DNA from: Candidatus Freyrarchaeum guaymasense
GTDB taxonomy: Archaea; Asgardarchaeota; Jordarchaeia; Jordarchaeales; Freyrarchaeaceae
DNA: 64,000 bases
Direction: 5' to 3'
Assembly (NCBI GenBank): GCA_030587405.1
Contig: JAUQZD010000056.1
Span: 1 to 64,000, forward strand
Every line of letters begins with the position of its first letter. Positions within the stretch are counted from its first letter, which is position 1. The translations under genes and the position numbers were made by a program. Shown here in pieces: positions 35,996-44,855 of this stretch. The notes under the pieces were generated by a model, which saw only the letters and a list, made by a program, of their open reading frames with translations, was not told where the DNA came from and ran no database searches.

Positions 35996-36823
35996 TTATG
36001 ATGATCTGCCGTCGACTTGTTCTTCCTTTCTTTTAGGGAGTTTAATTTCTACCACTCCCATTCCACCTGTTCTTTTCGCTCCAACGTTTGAAAACGTTGC
36101 ATATTCTGAGAGTATCGTAATCCAGGGAGCATACCCATCCGTCCTCTCCTCGTAAAAGTCGGCATATCCCGTGAAGCCTACAACTTTTCTTTCTTTTCCC
36201 ATTGTTACATCTACTGTGTTGAGGCGATAGTTACGTACGTAAACGTTGCCAGACACCCATCCGTGAAGCTCGTCGACGTCAACTCTAACATATTCTGGTG
36301 CAAAGGTGTTCCATAACCTCGCAATGCTAGGGTAGATGTAGCGTGGGTCTGGAAATAAGAATGGATAGTTCATGCTTCGTACTGACAGTTGTGTAGGTGT
36401 CTTAAATACCATCCTAAACCTATCATGTATTTCTGCACTTTTAATGAACTCTTCATATTCTTTCCTTTTAAACTTTAGTTCGACTGGCGTAAACCCCACC
36501 TCTCCCAGCTTAATCTTAAAGTCAGAAAGATGTTCAAGCACTTTCTCTCCAATTTCATCTATAAGAAAGCCCAGATGAAACTCAAACACGTCCCCTTTCC
36601 TCACGTGGAAAAGGTCGCCGTAAATTCTTCCTTTACCTACGGGGAGCGCTGGAGAAACGCTGTAAGGTCTAGGCTGATTTGGCGTATGAAGCTCGCTGGC
36701 AAGCTCTGGATCAACTCTGTTGAAAAAGTCTAGCAGCCCTCCCCTAATCAGATGGCCTGAAAAGCGCTTTATCCCCCCTGAACCTAATGCGGCAACCTTT
36801 ACGTGAAGGCTAATGGGCAACAC
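35996..36823 (-). CDS. cas6: Cas6-like CRISPR RNA endonuclease, orphan
   Basis: 275 residues. The RAMP pattern of Cas6 is seen: SGHLIRGGLLDFF with candidate histidine near residue 24, DPELASELHTPNQPRPYSVSPAL, and the C-terminal glycine-rich loop SEYATFSNVGAKRTGGMGVVEI. Cas6 cuts CRISPR precursor RNA within repeats. No array or other cas gene is present in the window. A TTG start at 36823 follows GGGGG. It could instead be a Cas6-derived protein with another RNA target. Confidence 0.8.
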   Translation of the reverse strand: MLPISLHVKVAALGSGGIKRFSGHLIRGGLLDFFNRVDPELASELHTPNQPRPYSVSPALPVGKGRIYGDLFHVRKGDVFEFHLGFLIDEIGEKVLEHLSDFKIKLGEVGFTPVELKFKRKEYEEFIKSAEIHDRFRMVFKTPTQLSVRSMNYPFLFPDPRYIYPSIARLWNTFAPEYVRVDVDELHGWVSGNVYVRNYRLNTVDVTMGKERKVVGFTGYADFYEERTDGYAPWITILSEYATFSNVGAKRTGGMGVVEIKLPKRKEEQVDGRSS

Positions 36824-37133
36824 GGAACCCCCAAGTACCTTCTACAAAGGAGAAGACTTTCCCCTTAAAAAGAAAACCATGAAACTCGTATAAATGACTC
36901 TTTCGTACCATGTCCTCTACAACGTACGGTAACCTTGCTGTCCTGCATCATTAAACTTCTATATTAAACTTCTATAGGAAACCAGACGGAAATATCGCTC
37001 AAAACCATGTTCCCTCTTTTAATCGTCCACTCTCTCCTTGGTTGCTCCCCCAAGCTGGGAAAAAGAAAATATACCTCTCACTTCTATTTCATAAAATTAG
37101 GAGTTAAACAGTCGTGTTCCGCCGGGTGGATTT
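36824..37133. other. Intergenic region with a 13-bp tandem repeat
   Basis: About 310 bp between divergent genes. ATTAAACTTCTAT occurs twice in tandem at 36950-36962 and 36963-36975; two adjacent copies without spacers are not a CRISPR array. Promoters of both genes should be here. Nothing else recognisable. Confidence 0.5.
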
Positions 37134-37991
37134 ATGGTTTCAATCTTCGTGTTTGGACTGTTAGCTGGTGATGTGGGGAAAACTGCTGTTTCTTCTGCAA
37201 TAGCTAGGGGGCTTGTCAGGCGTGGGTTTGACGTAGGCGTCTTTAAACCTGTTTCAGAACATGACTTATGGCATGGCTATGATACTTACCTCAAATGTAA
37301 GGAAGAGGGGCGGCTTTTCTGCGAAGACATCGTTAGGCTTCACAATGCCGCTATGGTGAGAGACCTGCCTTACGAGATATCAAACCCTGTAGACGCGTTG
37401 GAGACGTTTAGGTCTCCTGCTGCAGGTTCAGGATTCCAAACAGTCTTAATTGAGCGTTACACGCTCGTCAAGAGGAGAATGTTTAATGTGCTATCTGTTA
37501 ACTCTCAGGTTGCTTCTAAGTCGCTTGACCCTGACTTCATTTACAAGCTTAAAAACTACGCTGAAAGAACGGTTGGCGTAGGAAGCGATGAAAAGTTTAA
37601 AGAGCTACGGAGCTACCTTGCACCTAAAGCCGTGGAGAGTTGCTACAAGGTTATAGAGGAGAGGTATAGTCACGTAATAGTGGAAAGCCACGAGGATAGG
37701 GTGTGTCCTGCACCATCACTAAGGTATGACGTGGTCATAGGTGTAGCCCCAGGCGTCGCAGTTCTCTTCGACGCTGAAAAGTTTAACGCCGGCGTCCAGA
37801 ATGCCCTTAAATCTGGAACCCCCGTCGACGAGGTTAACTGCAACGACGTGGAGCAGTACTTAGAGAAGAACTCGGTGATACGTCTCCCCCTCCTCCCATC
37901 GAAAACGCTGAACAACTACGAGCACTTAAGCGAAGAGTTCAACCTCCTCGTGAAAATCGTAGCCAAGGAAATAGAACGCCTAGAATCTTAG
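37134..37991 (+). CDS. P-loop ATPase related to dethiobiotin synthetase fold
   Basis: 285 residues. IFVFGLLAGDVGKTAVSSAIARGLVRRG at the start is a variant Walker A (DVGKTA) as in BioD/ParA-type ATPases, followed by VGVFKPVSEHDLWHGYDTY, the typical switch/substrate segment. Later strands are SHVIVESHED, YDVVIGVAPG and NSVIRLPLLPS. It looks like an archaeal relative of dethiobiotin synthetase with a different substrate; no biotin genes adjoin. ATG at 37134 after GGGTGGA. The stop overlaps the stop of DUF763. Confidence 0.65.
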   Translation: MVSIFVFGLLAGDVGKTAVSSAIARGLVRRGFDVGVFKPVSEHDLWHGYDTYLKCKEEGRLFCEDIVRLHNAAMVRDLPYEISNPVDALETFRSPAAGSGFQTVLIERYTLVKRRMFNVLSVNSQVASKSLDPDFIYKLKNYAERTVGVGSDEKFKELRSYLAPKAVESCYKVIEERYSHVIVESHEDRVCPAPSLRYDVVIGVAPGVAVLFDAEKFNAGVQNALKSGTPVDEVNCNDVEQYLEKNSVIRLPLLPSKTLNNYEHLSEEFNLLVKIVAKEIERLES

Positions 37992-39091
37992 CTAGTGTTC
38001 TTCCAGATGAAGCGTCTAAGCCTCTTTAAAGCCTCAACCTTCTCCTCTACCCCAAGCTTAGCCTCCTCCACTGCCTCCTCTAGGAAGGCTGCCGCCTCAT
38101 CCATACGCTTCCTGTCAACAGGGTACGGTACCCCGTCCTTTCCTCCGACGGCGAAGGAGTATTTAACCGGATCCTTCCAGCTTGGCGGCGCCCCGAAGAC
38201 GAGCTCCGAGATAAACGCCAGCGCCCTCACGGTCCCCCTCCCTATACCTCTTATGGCGAGTAGTTGCTCGTAATTTTCAGGTTGCCTCTCGTAAGCCTCC
38301 CTTAACGCTTTCCAGTTAACGTTGACCCTCATGTTCAATCTTCTTTCCCCCCTCCACCCCTGCACCCACTCAAGGATACTCCTCTGCCCTCCCCCAGAAA
38401 AGTAGCTTCTAAGATGTGAGGGGTTGTCTTTAACAAGGTCAAGGGATACCTTTCTACACTCCTCACTAGCCTTAGCCGTCATGTCTAAAACCCTTTCATG
38501 GCGTACGTCTCCCACTATCCCTGTATGCGGCTCGTCAACAAAGGACTTGACTTTTTCAGAGAGCCAGTGATACCTTCTCGCAGATTTAAACTCCGTGTTC
38601 ATCCCCTGCTGTACGACAGCCCACCTTCCACTTTCAGAAATGAAAATCATGTGATGGTAAAGCTGGTATCCCCCCTGGATAGCCACGTTATCCACTTTCG
38701 CAGTCATCCTACTCGAGTAAGTAAGCCTCTCCACCACGTCCTCTGATAAGCTAAAAGTAGCCCCTATCCTACCTATCTCCTCAGGAGCCTTAAGCGAGAA
38801 ACCCCCCTTCCCCCCAGCCGCAGCAATACGGTGCTCATCAGGGTTTAACGCTGACTTAATAGCGGAGCACGTCACGGTCGTTGTACCGGAGCTATGCCAG
38901 TCAAACCCCAAGACGCACGACAAGGCCTGAAACCAGAACGGATCAGCCAACCTTCTTAAAAATTCCTCCTCCCCATACTCTAAAACTATGAATGAAATTA
39001 TCGGCCTCGCCAGCCTAACCATCCTGCTAAACAACCATCTAGGCGCGCTCCCACCATGAAGAACTAGGTCAGCGACACCGCTACGACGCAT
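37988..39091 (-). CDS. DUF763 protein
   Basis: 367 residues, matching the conserved DUF763 family of unknown function: MRRSGVADLVLHGGSAPRWLF at the start, FWFQALSCVLGFDWHSSGTTT, the KVDNVAIQGGYQLYHHMIF segment, WAVVQQGMN and ARRYHWLSE. The C-terminal QLLAIRGIGRGTVRALAF is helix-hairpin-helix-like, suggesting nucleic-acid binding. Convergent with the P-loop gene, overlapping by 4 nt. Confidence 0.85.
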   Translation of the reverse strand: MRRSGVADLVLHGGSAPRWLFSRMVRLARPIISFIVLEYGEEEFLRRLADPFWFQALSCVLGFDWHSSGTTTVTCSAIKSALNPDEHRIAAAGGKGGFSLKAPEEIGRIGATFSLSEDVVERLTYSSRMTAKVDNVAIQGGYQLYHHMIFISESGRWAVVQQGMNTEFKSARRYHWLSEKVKSFVDEPHTGIVGDVRHERVLDMTAKASEECRKVSLDLVKDNPSHLRSYFSGGGQRSILEWVQGWRGERRLNMRVNVNWKALREAYERQPENYEQLLAIRGIGRGTVRALAFISELVFGAPPSWKDPVKYSFAVGGKDGVPYPVDRKRMDEAAAFLEEAVEEAKLGVEEKVEALKRLRRFIWKNTS

Positions 39092-39351
39092 TAATCACCC
39101 CTCATCAAGCATTTTACGAAAAACTTATGGAAATTCCCCTTTCTCTAAAAAACACTTAGATTAAAGCAAATTAAAATTGCTTCCCATGTTTTCATCCCTC
39201 ATCTCTCCTTCCAAACGTGCCCCTTACTAAGACTACCTTTCCTCTTTTCCTTTTTTCCTAACCGTTTTTCCAAAAATTAATTTAAAGATAAAGTATCCTT
39301 TATTTTAAGCTGGAGTCAAAATATGCTTGAGGTGGTGGGAGAATTCCTAAG
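39092..39351. other. AT-rich intergenic region
   Basis: About 260 bp between DUF763 and a small gene. Contains T-rich runs; TTAAAGATAAAGTATCC near 39279-39296 may be a promoter element for the gene at 39352. No RNA or repeat is apparent. Confidence 0.35.
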
Positions 39352-39579
39352 TTGGAGGGGCGCATAACGGATGAGAACCGTGTTCCAATACCGATGTGTC
39401 CTGTAGAAATAGATGGTCGTGTAGTCGTGACGGATAACGAGGGACGCTTCTCGGTGGAACTACCTAAAGGTAAACATTCCCTTAAGGTGAAACATCCATC
39501 TTACTGGGAAGTCTCCCGTAAAATAAAATTAGATAAAGATTTTTTCACCCACATTATCCTTCGCAAGGTGGCGACATAA
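39352..39579 (+). CDS. Small carboxypeptidase-regulatory-like beta-sandwich protein
   Basis: 75 residues from a TTG at 39352 after GGTGGTGGGAG. It consists of a single CarboxypepD_reg-type domain: GRITDENRVPIPMCPVEIDG, TDNEGRFSVELPKGKHSLKV and KHPSYWEVSRKIKLDKD. Such domains normally occur in larger extracellular proteins, but here it stands alone without a signal peptide. Function unknown. Confidence 0.7.
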   Translation: MEGRITDENRVPIPMCPVEIDGRVVVTDNEGRFSVELPKGKHSLKVKHPSYWEVSRKIKLDKDFFTHIILRKVAT

Positions 39580-39633
39580 AAATTAAAATGGGGAATTAGA
39601 CCTAGCTGTTACTGCCTTAAAAGAAACGCAAAT

Positions 39634-40839
39634 TTACGATTTTGTGGTGTTGCCATTCTCCTCTTCAATTATCATTGTTATGGGAACCTTGCCGCCATTA
39701 GATATAATGTTATAAAGCTCAATGACTTCTTCATGCGGTACACTGGTCTTTCTTCCAAAGAGGTATTGCTCCTGTATTTTTAAGAGAATCTTGCTTACGA
39801 CAGGATCGTCCTTGTTGATATCTATCCCAGCTTCCCTCAGGACGAAAACTATGCTCTCTCTTCCCGTGGTCTCCCCTATAACTATCTTCTCTCTCAGACT
39901 ACCCTCTCTCATTCCTACTTCCTCGGCTCTCACCCTTTCGTACAAAGACACGTCCCTGAGAACCCCGTGTGCATGTATCCCTGACTCATGACGGTAAATG
40001 TTCCTGCCGACTATAGGCGTGTTGGGTGGCAGCTTTATCCCCGAGGCTTTCTCTACGAACGCTGCCAACTCTGCCAATTTGCCAATCTTATACTTCCTTA
40101 TGTTAAAGTGTTTGTACAGGTTGTATAGTAGTGCTTCAAGGGATGTGAAGCCGCCTCTCTCGCCTAGACGGCAGACGCTGGTGTCAAGCCATTTGGCGCC
40201 TGCCCTGAACGCTTCTATAGCGTTTCCTACAGCCATGCCCATGTCATCGTGCCCGTGAAACTCTATTGGAATCTTAACTTTCCTTTTCAGCTCCGAAATC
40301 ACAGTATACGTTTCGTGTGGTATGAGTTCTCCAAGGGTGTCACAATACCTTATCCTGTCCGCTCCCGCATCGGCCACCGTGTTAGCGAACTCCACCAAGT
40401 ATTCTGGCTCTGTGCCCACGCTCTTCTCCGCGTTAACGGAGACATAGAGTCCGTGATCCTTGGCGTAGGTTACGGCCTCACACATTGTCTCCATAATCTG
40501 CTCTTTCGTCATGCGAAGCTTCTTCTCCCTGTGCCCCTTCTCGGTGGCTATCGATAATGCCACCGCTCCAAAGTCAAGCCTTGTACCAATCGACTTCTCC
40601 AAGTCTCTTCGTAGTCCTCTATGCCAGACTAGGAGCTTGTCAGACAATCCCATCTTGTTTAGCTCCCTGATAAGGTAGTAGTCCTTTATTACGTATGAGG
40701 GGGAGAAGACTTCTATCTGGTCTACGCCTATTTCGTCGAGCATCCTAGCTATCTCGATGCACTCGTAAAGTGTTAAGTAGACACCTGGCATTTGCCGTCC
40801 GTCTCTGAGTGTAGTATCGCAAATATACACTTCGCCCAT
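39634..40839 (-). CDS. Homocitrate/2-isopropylmalate synthase family enzyme
   Basis: Condenses acetyl-CoA with a 2-oxoacid. The ATG at 40839 with upstream GGTG gives 401 residues; a TTG at 40863 lacks a ribosome site. The family signature IYCDTTLRDGRQMPG (as VYICDTTLRDG), then DIGVDQIEVFSP-type strand, FHGHDDMGMAVGNAIEAFRAGA and YRHESGIHAHGVLRD are present. It lacks the C-terminal regulatory domain of LeuA, so homocitrate synthase (AksA/NifV-like) or citramalate synthase is likelier than leucine-regulated LeuA. Single gene. Confidence 0.8.
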   Translation of the reverse strand: MGEVYICDTTLRDGRQMPGVYLTLYECIEIARMLDEIGVDQIEVFSPSYVIKDYYLIRELNKMGLSDKLLVWHRGLRRDLEKSIGTRLDFGAVALSIATEKGHREKKLRMTKEQIMETMCEAVTYAKDHGLYVSVNAEKSVGTEPEYLVEFANTVADAGADRIRYCDTLGELIPHETYTVISELKRKVKIPIEFHGHDDMGMAVGNAIEAFRAGAKWLDTSVCRLGERGGFTSLEALLYNLYKHFNIRKYKIGKLAELAAFVEKASGIKLPPNTPIVGRNIYRHESGIHAHGVLRDVSLYERVRAEEVGMREGSLREKIVIGETTGRESIVFVLREAGIDINKDDPVVSKILLKIQEQYLFGRKTSVPHEEVIELYNIISNGGKVPITMIIEEENGNTTKS

Positions 40840-41514
40840 CTCTAGCACCTTTACATTTTTCAAGATAGAACGTTACATAATTCCAAGTACGAGATATGGG
40901 ATACATAGGAAATTCATTGTCTTATATTCTTTTCTCCAGCACCACAATACAAACGTCAACATTCAACTTCGACCGTAACCATGTCAATAAGCAAGTACTA
41001 TTAAACGATTTAATTTAAAAGGGTTTAAATGAAAGATGTAGAAAATATGACCCGGGTTTTATCGCACAAACAGTTAAGATGCTTGATGGTGAAAAATGGG
41101 GGCTCGTCAACGTGGTCCAAGATTAACTTGTTGGGTGGTCTTTCCGCCATCCCTCCAATGTGGGCTGTTATCATCTCTACTCTCGTCGCCGTGGCTCTGT
41201 ACACGTCTTCTCCGCTGAGACCGGCTTTCCTAGGGCTATTCAGGTTCGTCCTCCCGTCACTCTTTCCAGTAGCAACGCAAGGTACACTACTTTAGCCAGT
41301 ATATCAGTGAGCTTGGAATAAGGCTATAGCTCCTACCCATCCAACTGTGGACTGATAGTTCAGGTGTATTGGATGCCCTCACTTCCTAGCCTACTTAAAC
41401 TTTTGAGAAAAGCAGCCATCACGTAGGTGTTATCTTCGGCTTTGCTGCAGCCGTCGCTTGACCAGCATAGGCGCCTTCCCCATGTCGATTTCCCCCTTAC
41501 GTAAGTCTTTCCGC
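40840..41514. other. Gene-poor region before repeat copy 3
   Basis: About 675 bp. It contains an 88-codon + frame (41029-41295) with one hydrophobic segment (AVIISTLVAVALYT) and TTTAAAAGGGTTTAA just upstream, but it shows no similarity to anything and may be decayed sequence. I looked here for the missing N-terminus of the M24 peptidase found at 41717 and did not find it. Confidence 0.35.
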
Positions 41515-41716
41515 GCCTTGCGAAACAGTTAAATATTTGGTAAGTGTCTGTGAGTGCTGGTCTGGCCACAGGGTGGCCTAATGGGGTGGAATCTTCAGGT
41601 GTGGGGCTCCGGGGTTACCCCAAAAGCCCCATCAAAGGCGCATGCCTCGATGACGGGGAAACGCCTGATAGACCAAAACCCACATTACCCATAAAAACCT
41701 ATCAAGCGTGAACCCC
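41515..41716 (+). repeat. Structured repeat element, copy 3
   Basis: Third and most diverged copy, GCCTTGCGAAACAGTTAAAT to CAAGCGTGAACCCC. It keeps GGCCAC/GTGGCC, GGGGCT/AGCCCC with inner GGGG/CCCC, and GGTCTG with AGACC. The last hairpin is altered (AAGGCG with TGCCTC, one mismatch and one G-T) and the outer ACATTACC has lost one base. It abuts the 5'-truncated M24 peptidase remnant at 41717 with no spacer. Confidence 0.85.
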
Positions 41717-42513
41717 GAGTTAAGCATGTTACAAGAGAAGCTTCCAGACGCCAAATTTGTGAATGCGTCAAGGGTTATGAATGAAGCGGTGGTCGTTAAG
41801 GAACCGGCTGAAATTGAAAGGATAAGGAAGGCAGCCGATATTGTTGATGCTGGAATAAAAGCCTCGCTTAAAGCGTTAAAGGTTGGTGTAACGGAGACGG
41901 CGGTCGTCGGAGCCGGGGAAAAGGCCATGCGTGAACTCGGCTCAATGTGGAACTGGCCCATTACAGGAGGCGACGAGATATCATCAGGTTATCGAGGCGG
42001 ATACTCGAGGTGTGGCTGCACTCCCCCTCAAACAAGACAATTAAAGAAGGAGAAATAGTTATGACCGACCTGCACGCAACGTATGACCTATACTATTCGG
42101 ATTTATCGTTTAACGTCGTCATGGGGAAAGCCAACCAGGAGCAGAGGAAAATGATAGAAACGTTCGTCGAGCTATCGTATACCCTCCTCGACAACGTCGC
42201 CCCCGGAGTGAGGATAGGAGAAGTCGCTCAGAAAGTTATGGATAAGCTCAGCAAGACAGAGTACGCCCCTCACACTCCACTGGTATTTGGGCATGGAATA
42301 GGAATAGTTGGTCATGAATGGTACCCGCCCATAGCCCCGTTCGAACCATGGACGAAATATGAGCTTAAAGGGGGGATGGTGGAAGAGCTCTACCTCCAGA
42401 TAAACAAGCCTGGGGTCGGAGGGCTAAGGCTGGAGGTTCCCGTGCTGATAACCGGGAGAGGGTGCGAAAAGCTTACGAAAACCCCGATAGAGCCGGCTGA
42501 GCTACCCGTGTAG
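41717..42513 (+). pseudogene. M24 aminopeptidase-P-like gene, truncated and frameshifted
   Basis: The M24 creatinase/prolidase fold is recognisable in two frames: VKEPAEIERIRKAADIVDAG and MRELGSMWNWPITGGDEISSGYR in one, then KTIKEGEIVMTDLHATYDLYYSDLS and VFGHGIGIVGHEWYPP in the next. The switch occurs at the run CCCCC near 42020-42024; adding one C would restore a continuous TPPSNKT reading. The N-terminal domain is missing and repeat copy 3 sits directly at the break. An intact M24 gene lies immediately downstream on the other strand. Confidence 0.82.
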
Positions 42514-42615
42514 CCCCCTCCTGCCCTTGATCTCCATCAAATCAACTGCAAAACCTTTAACTAGCCTACTATCTCTAAAACGCGAAACCGGCTTAACTTG
42601 CGCGTCCTTCCGGAT

Positions 42616-43665
42616 TTAACTGAGGATTAAATCCTTAGGTCTCCTCGTTAGAACCTTTGCCCCTCTTTTCTCGACGACAACCATGTCCTCTACTCGTACC
42701 CCTCCAACACGGAGAATGTACACTCCGGGTTCAACGGTGAAAACCATGCCCTCTTTAAGCTTTGCCTCACTCACCGGGGAAATGTGAGGTAGTTCGTGCA
42801 CGTCTAACCCTACCCCATGCCCTAGACTGTGGGTGAAGCACTCTCCGTACCCCCTCTCCTCCAGAATACTCCTAGCCGCGCGGTCTACTTCCTTGGCGCT
42901 AACACCGGGCTTGACAGCATTTACAGCTGCCTCTTGGGCTTCAATGACCGCGGTTAGCATTTCCACCTTCTCCTTCCCTCCTCCAAGAACAACAGTTCTC
43001 GTAACGTCTGAACAGTAGCCGCCGTACTTCGCCCCTAAATCTATTACTACAAGGTCCCCCTTCCTGATCCTGCGTGTGCTGCAGGTGGCGTGAGGGTTTG
43101 CCCCCCTCTTACCGGATGCAACTATGGTGTCGAAGGGGAACCCTTCAGCCCCCGCCCTCCTCATAGCGTACTCTGCCTCAGCAGCCACCTCACACTCTCT
43201 AACGCCAACGTCCACCATGCCCACTGCAGCCTCCAGCCCCCTCTCAGCTATCCTGGCAGCCCTAACAATCCTCTCAAGCTCCCCCTTCGACTTAACGCTT
43301 CTAACCCTCATCATCACGTCTGAACTTTCAAAGGAAACATGTGGAAGCTCCTCCCTAAACCTAGACAGCAACCCTGCCTCTAACGAGTCCTCAACCATAA
43401 CCCTCCCAAGCCTCCCCCCTGCAACCTCCCTAAGCTTCCTAGCGTATCCCCTCTCCCCCGCAACCTCCACCCTAACCTTACAATTCTCCCTAGCAAGCTC
43501 CGCGTCCCCCCGGGAAACCACAAGCACAACCTCCCCCCTTTTAGGAACAAAAAGAAGAGCGGGAAACCCCGGGGTAAACCCTATAACATACCCTATGTTT
43601 TTCGGGTTCACCAAGAGAAAACCGTCATATTCGCCCATCATCTCCCTCAAAACGTTGACGCGCAT
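42616..43665 (-). CDS. pepQ: Xaa-Pro dipeptidase (M24 family)
   Basis: Metallopeptidase cleaving dipeptides or peptides next to proline. ATG at 43665 after AGGTGGG gives about 349 residues; the frame continues four codons further. The N-terminal creatinase domain is followed by metal ligands in VVIDLGAKYGGYCSDVTRT (two aspartates), HSLGHGVGLDVHE (histidine), VFTVEPGVYI and GGVRVEDMVVV (glutamates). All five ligands are present, so it should be active. Confidence 0.92.
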   Translation of the reverse strand: MRVNVLREMMGEYDGFLLVNPKNIGYVIGFTPGFPALLFVPKRGEVVLVVSRGDAELARENCKVRVEVAGERGYARKLREVAGGRLGRVMVEDSLEAGLLSRFREELPHVSFESSDVMMRVRSVKSKGELERIVRAARIAERGLEAAVGMVDVGVRECEVAAEAEYAMRRAGAEGFPFDTIVASGKRGANPHATCSTRRIRKGDLVVIDLGAKYGGYCSDVTRTVVLGGGKEKVEMLTAVIEAQEAAVNAVKPGVSAKEVDRAARSILEERGYGECFTHSLGHGVGLDVHELPHISPVSEAKLKEGMVFTVEPGVYILRVGGVRVEDMVVVEKRGAKVLTRRPKDLILS

Positions 43666-43806
43666 CCTCGCACCCACCTAACAAAGACGAAAACATAAAA
43701 ATAAAAATAAGCGTTCCCTAACGGGGAACAGCGAGAAACGCTAACCAGAGGAGCCTCGAAACACGTAAACGTCCCCAGGCAGCTTAACATGCTGAAGGTG
43801 GCCCAC

Positions 43807-44388
43807 ATGCTCACCGTAGCCGTAGGATCCCAAAACCCTGTAAAAGTAGACGCCGTCAGGTCCGTCATGGGCAGGCTAATAGGCAAGGTAAAGGTAACTC
43901 CCGTTAAAGTAGACCCGAAAGTACCAAGCCAACCCATCGGAGTGGAGCAAACCCTGAGAGGAGCCATAAACCGCGCCTCCCTAGCGCTAGAAAAAACAGG
44001 CGCAGACCTAGGCGTCGGAATAGAAGCAGGACTCATCGAGTTCCCCCAAACAAAAACCGGATACATGGACTTCCAGTACTGCGCCATAACAGACAGGGAG
44101 GGATGGACAACACTAGGCTGCGGTCCAGGCTTCGAATACCCGCCACACGTAATCCAAGCAGTCTTCACGAGGAAAATCGAGGTAGGAGTGGCGATGATGG
44201 AGCTTACAGGCATCAAGGACCTAGGAAGAAAACAAGGAGCTATAGGCTACCTCACCCACGGCGTCATACCAAGGAAAAAGCTAACCGAAATATCAGTCAT
44301 AATGGCAATGATACCACGAATAAACAAGCAACTCTACACTACAACCAACACACCACTAACGAAAAAAGCAACCCAAAAGAAAACTTAA
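43807..44388 (+). CDS. YjjX-type non-canonical purine NTP phosphatase (DUF84)
   Basis: House-cleaning enzyme that hydrolyses ITP/XTP. ATG at 43807 after AAGGTGG gives MLTVAVGSQNPVKVDAVRSV, 193 residues. Family motifs GVEQTLRGAINRASLAL, ADLGVGIEAGLIE, GYMDFQYCAITDREG and TGIKDLGRKQGAIGYLT are present. The last 25 residues (YTTTNTPLTKKATQKKT) are a basic tail, low in complexity. The coding sequence lies in a strongly A+C-rich strand segment. Confidence 0.85.
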   Translation: MLTVAVGSQNPVKVDAVRSVMGRLIGKVKVTPVKVDPKVPSQPIGVEQTLRGAINRASLALEKTGADLGVGIEAGLIEFPQTKTGYMDFQYCAITDREGWTTLGCGPGFEYPPHVIQAVFTRKIEVGVAMMELTGIKDLGRKQGAIGYLTHGVIPRKKLTEISVIMAMIPRINKQLYTTTNTPLTKKATQKKT

Positions 44389-44410
44389 AAACAGCCCGAA
44401 CCCCTAAAAC

Positions 44411-44788
44411 CTAAATTAACTGCGCGATCTTTTCAGCAGCCCTCTTCATGTAAAGCCTAAGAACCCCCAGATTAGCATCCTTAGTCGCACTAGCCGTTAT
44501 CACGGCATTCGGGCCAGCACCCATAACCAGAATGTACCCGTCACTACCCCTAACATAAACCTCATCCACAATCCCCTTCTCAAACTCCTGAACAGCCCTC
44601 TCACCCAGACTAAGAATCGCCGCAGTAATAGCCGCCAACCTCACATCATCAATCTCCGGAGGAAGACTAGCAGCAATAGGCAACCCCTCAACACTAACCA
44701 CAGCCGCCCCCTCAATTTGAGGAACATTCTCGTGCAACTCCCTCAACACATTCTCAATCTCCTCGTTCTTGCCAAGCAGCATCCACAT
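44411..44788 (-). CDS. Roadblock/LC7-domain protein (1 of 3)
   Basis: 125 residues, one Roadblock/LC7 domain: VLRELHENVPQIEGAAVVSVEGLPIAASL, then ITAAILSLGERAVQEF and YILVMGAGPNAVITASATKDANLGVLR. These domains dimerise and act as MglB-type GTPase regulators. It sits 67 nt downstream of a MglA-like GTPase. Its codons end mostly in G or T, the opposite of the Roadblock gene at 45473. Confidence 0.9.
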   Translation of the reverse strand: MWMLLGKNEEIENVLRELHENVPQIEGAAVVSVEGLPIAASLPPEIDDVRLAAITAAILSLGERAVQEFEKGIVDEVYVRGSDGYILVMGAGPNAVITASATKDANLGVLRLYMKRAAEKIAQLI

Positions 44789-44855
44789 ACCACCTCAAAC
44801 ACCACTTCAAACAAAAACCCAAGCAACACCAAAACCCTTACATCTTACATCTTAC

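Noticed and set aside
36950..36975. Tandem 13-bp repeat near the Cas6 gene as a CRISPR array
   Set aside because: Only two units and no spacers between them; too short to be CRISPR repeats.
41029..41295. 88-codon frame with one hydrophobic segment
   Set aside because: No similarity, no clear ribosome site, and it lies in a decayed-looking region. Left as a note, not a gene.
43807..44388. The A/C-rich frames on the + strand at 44.1-45.2 kb as extra genes
   Set aside because: They are readings opposite to Roadblock and GTPase genes; the skewed composition simply keeps the reverse frames open.
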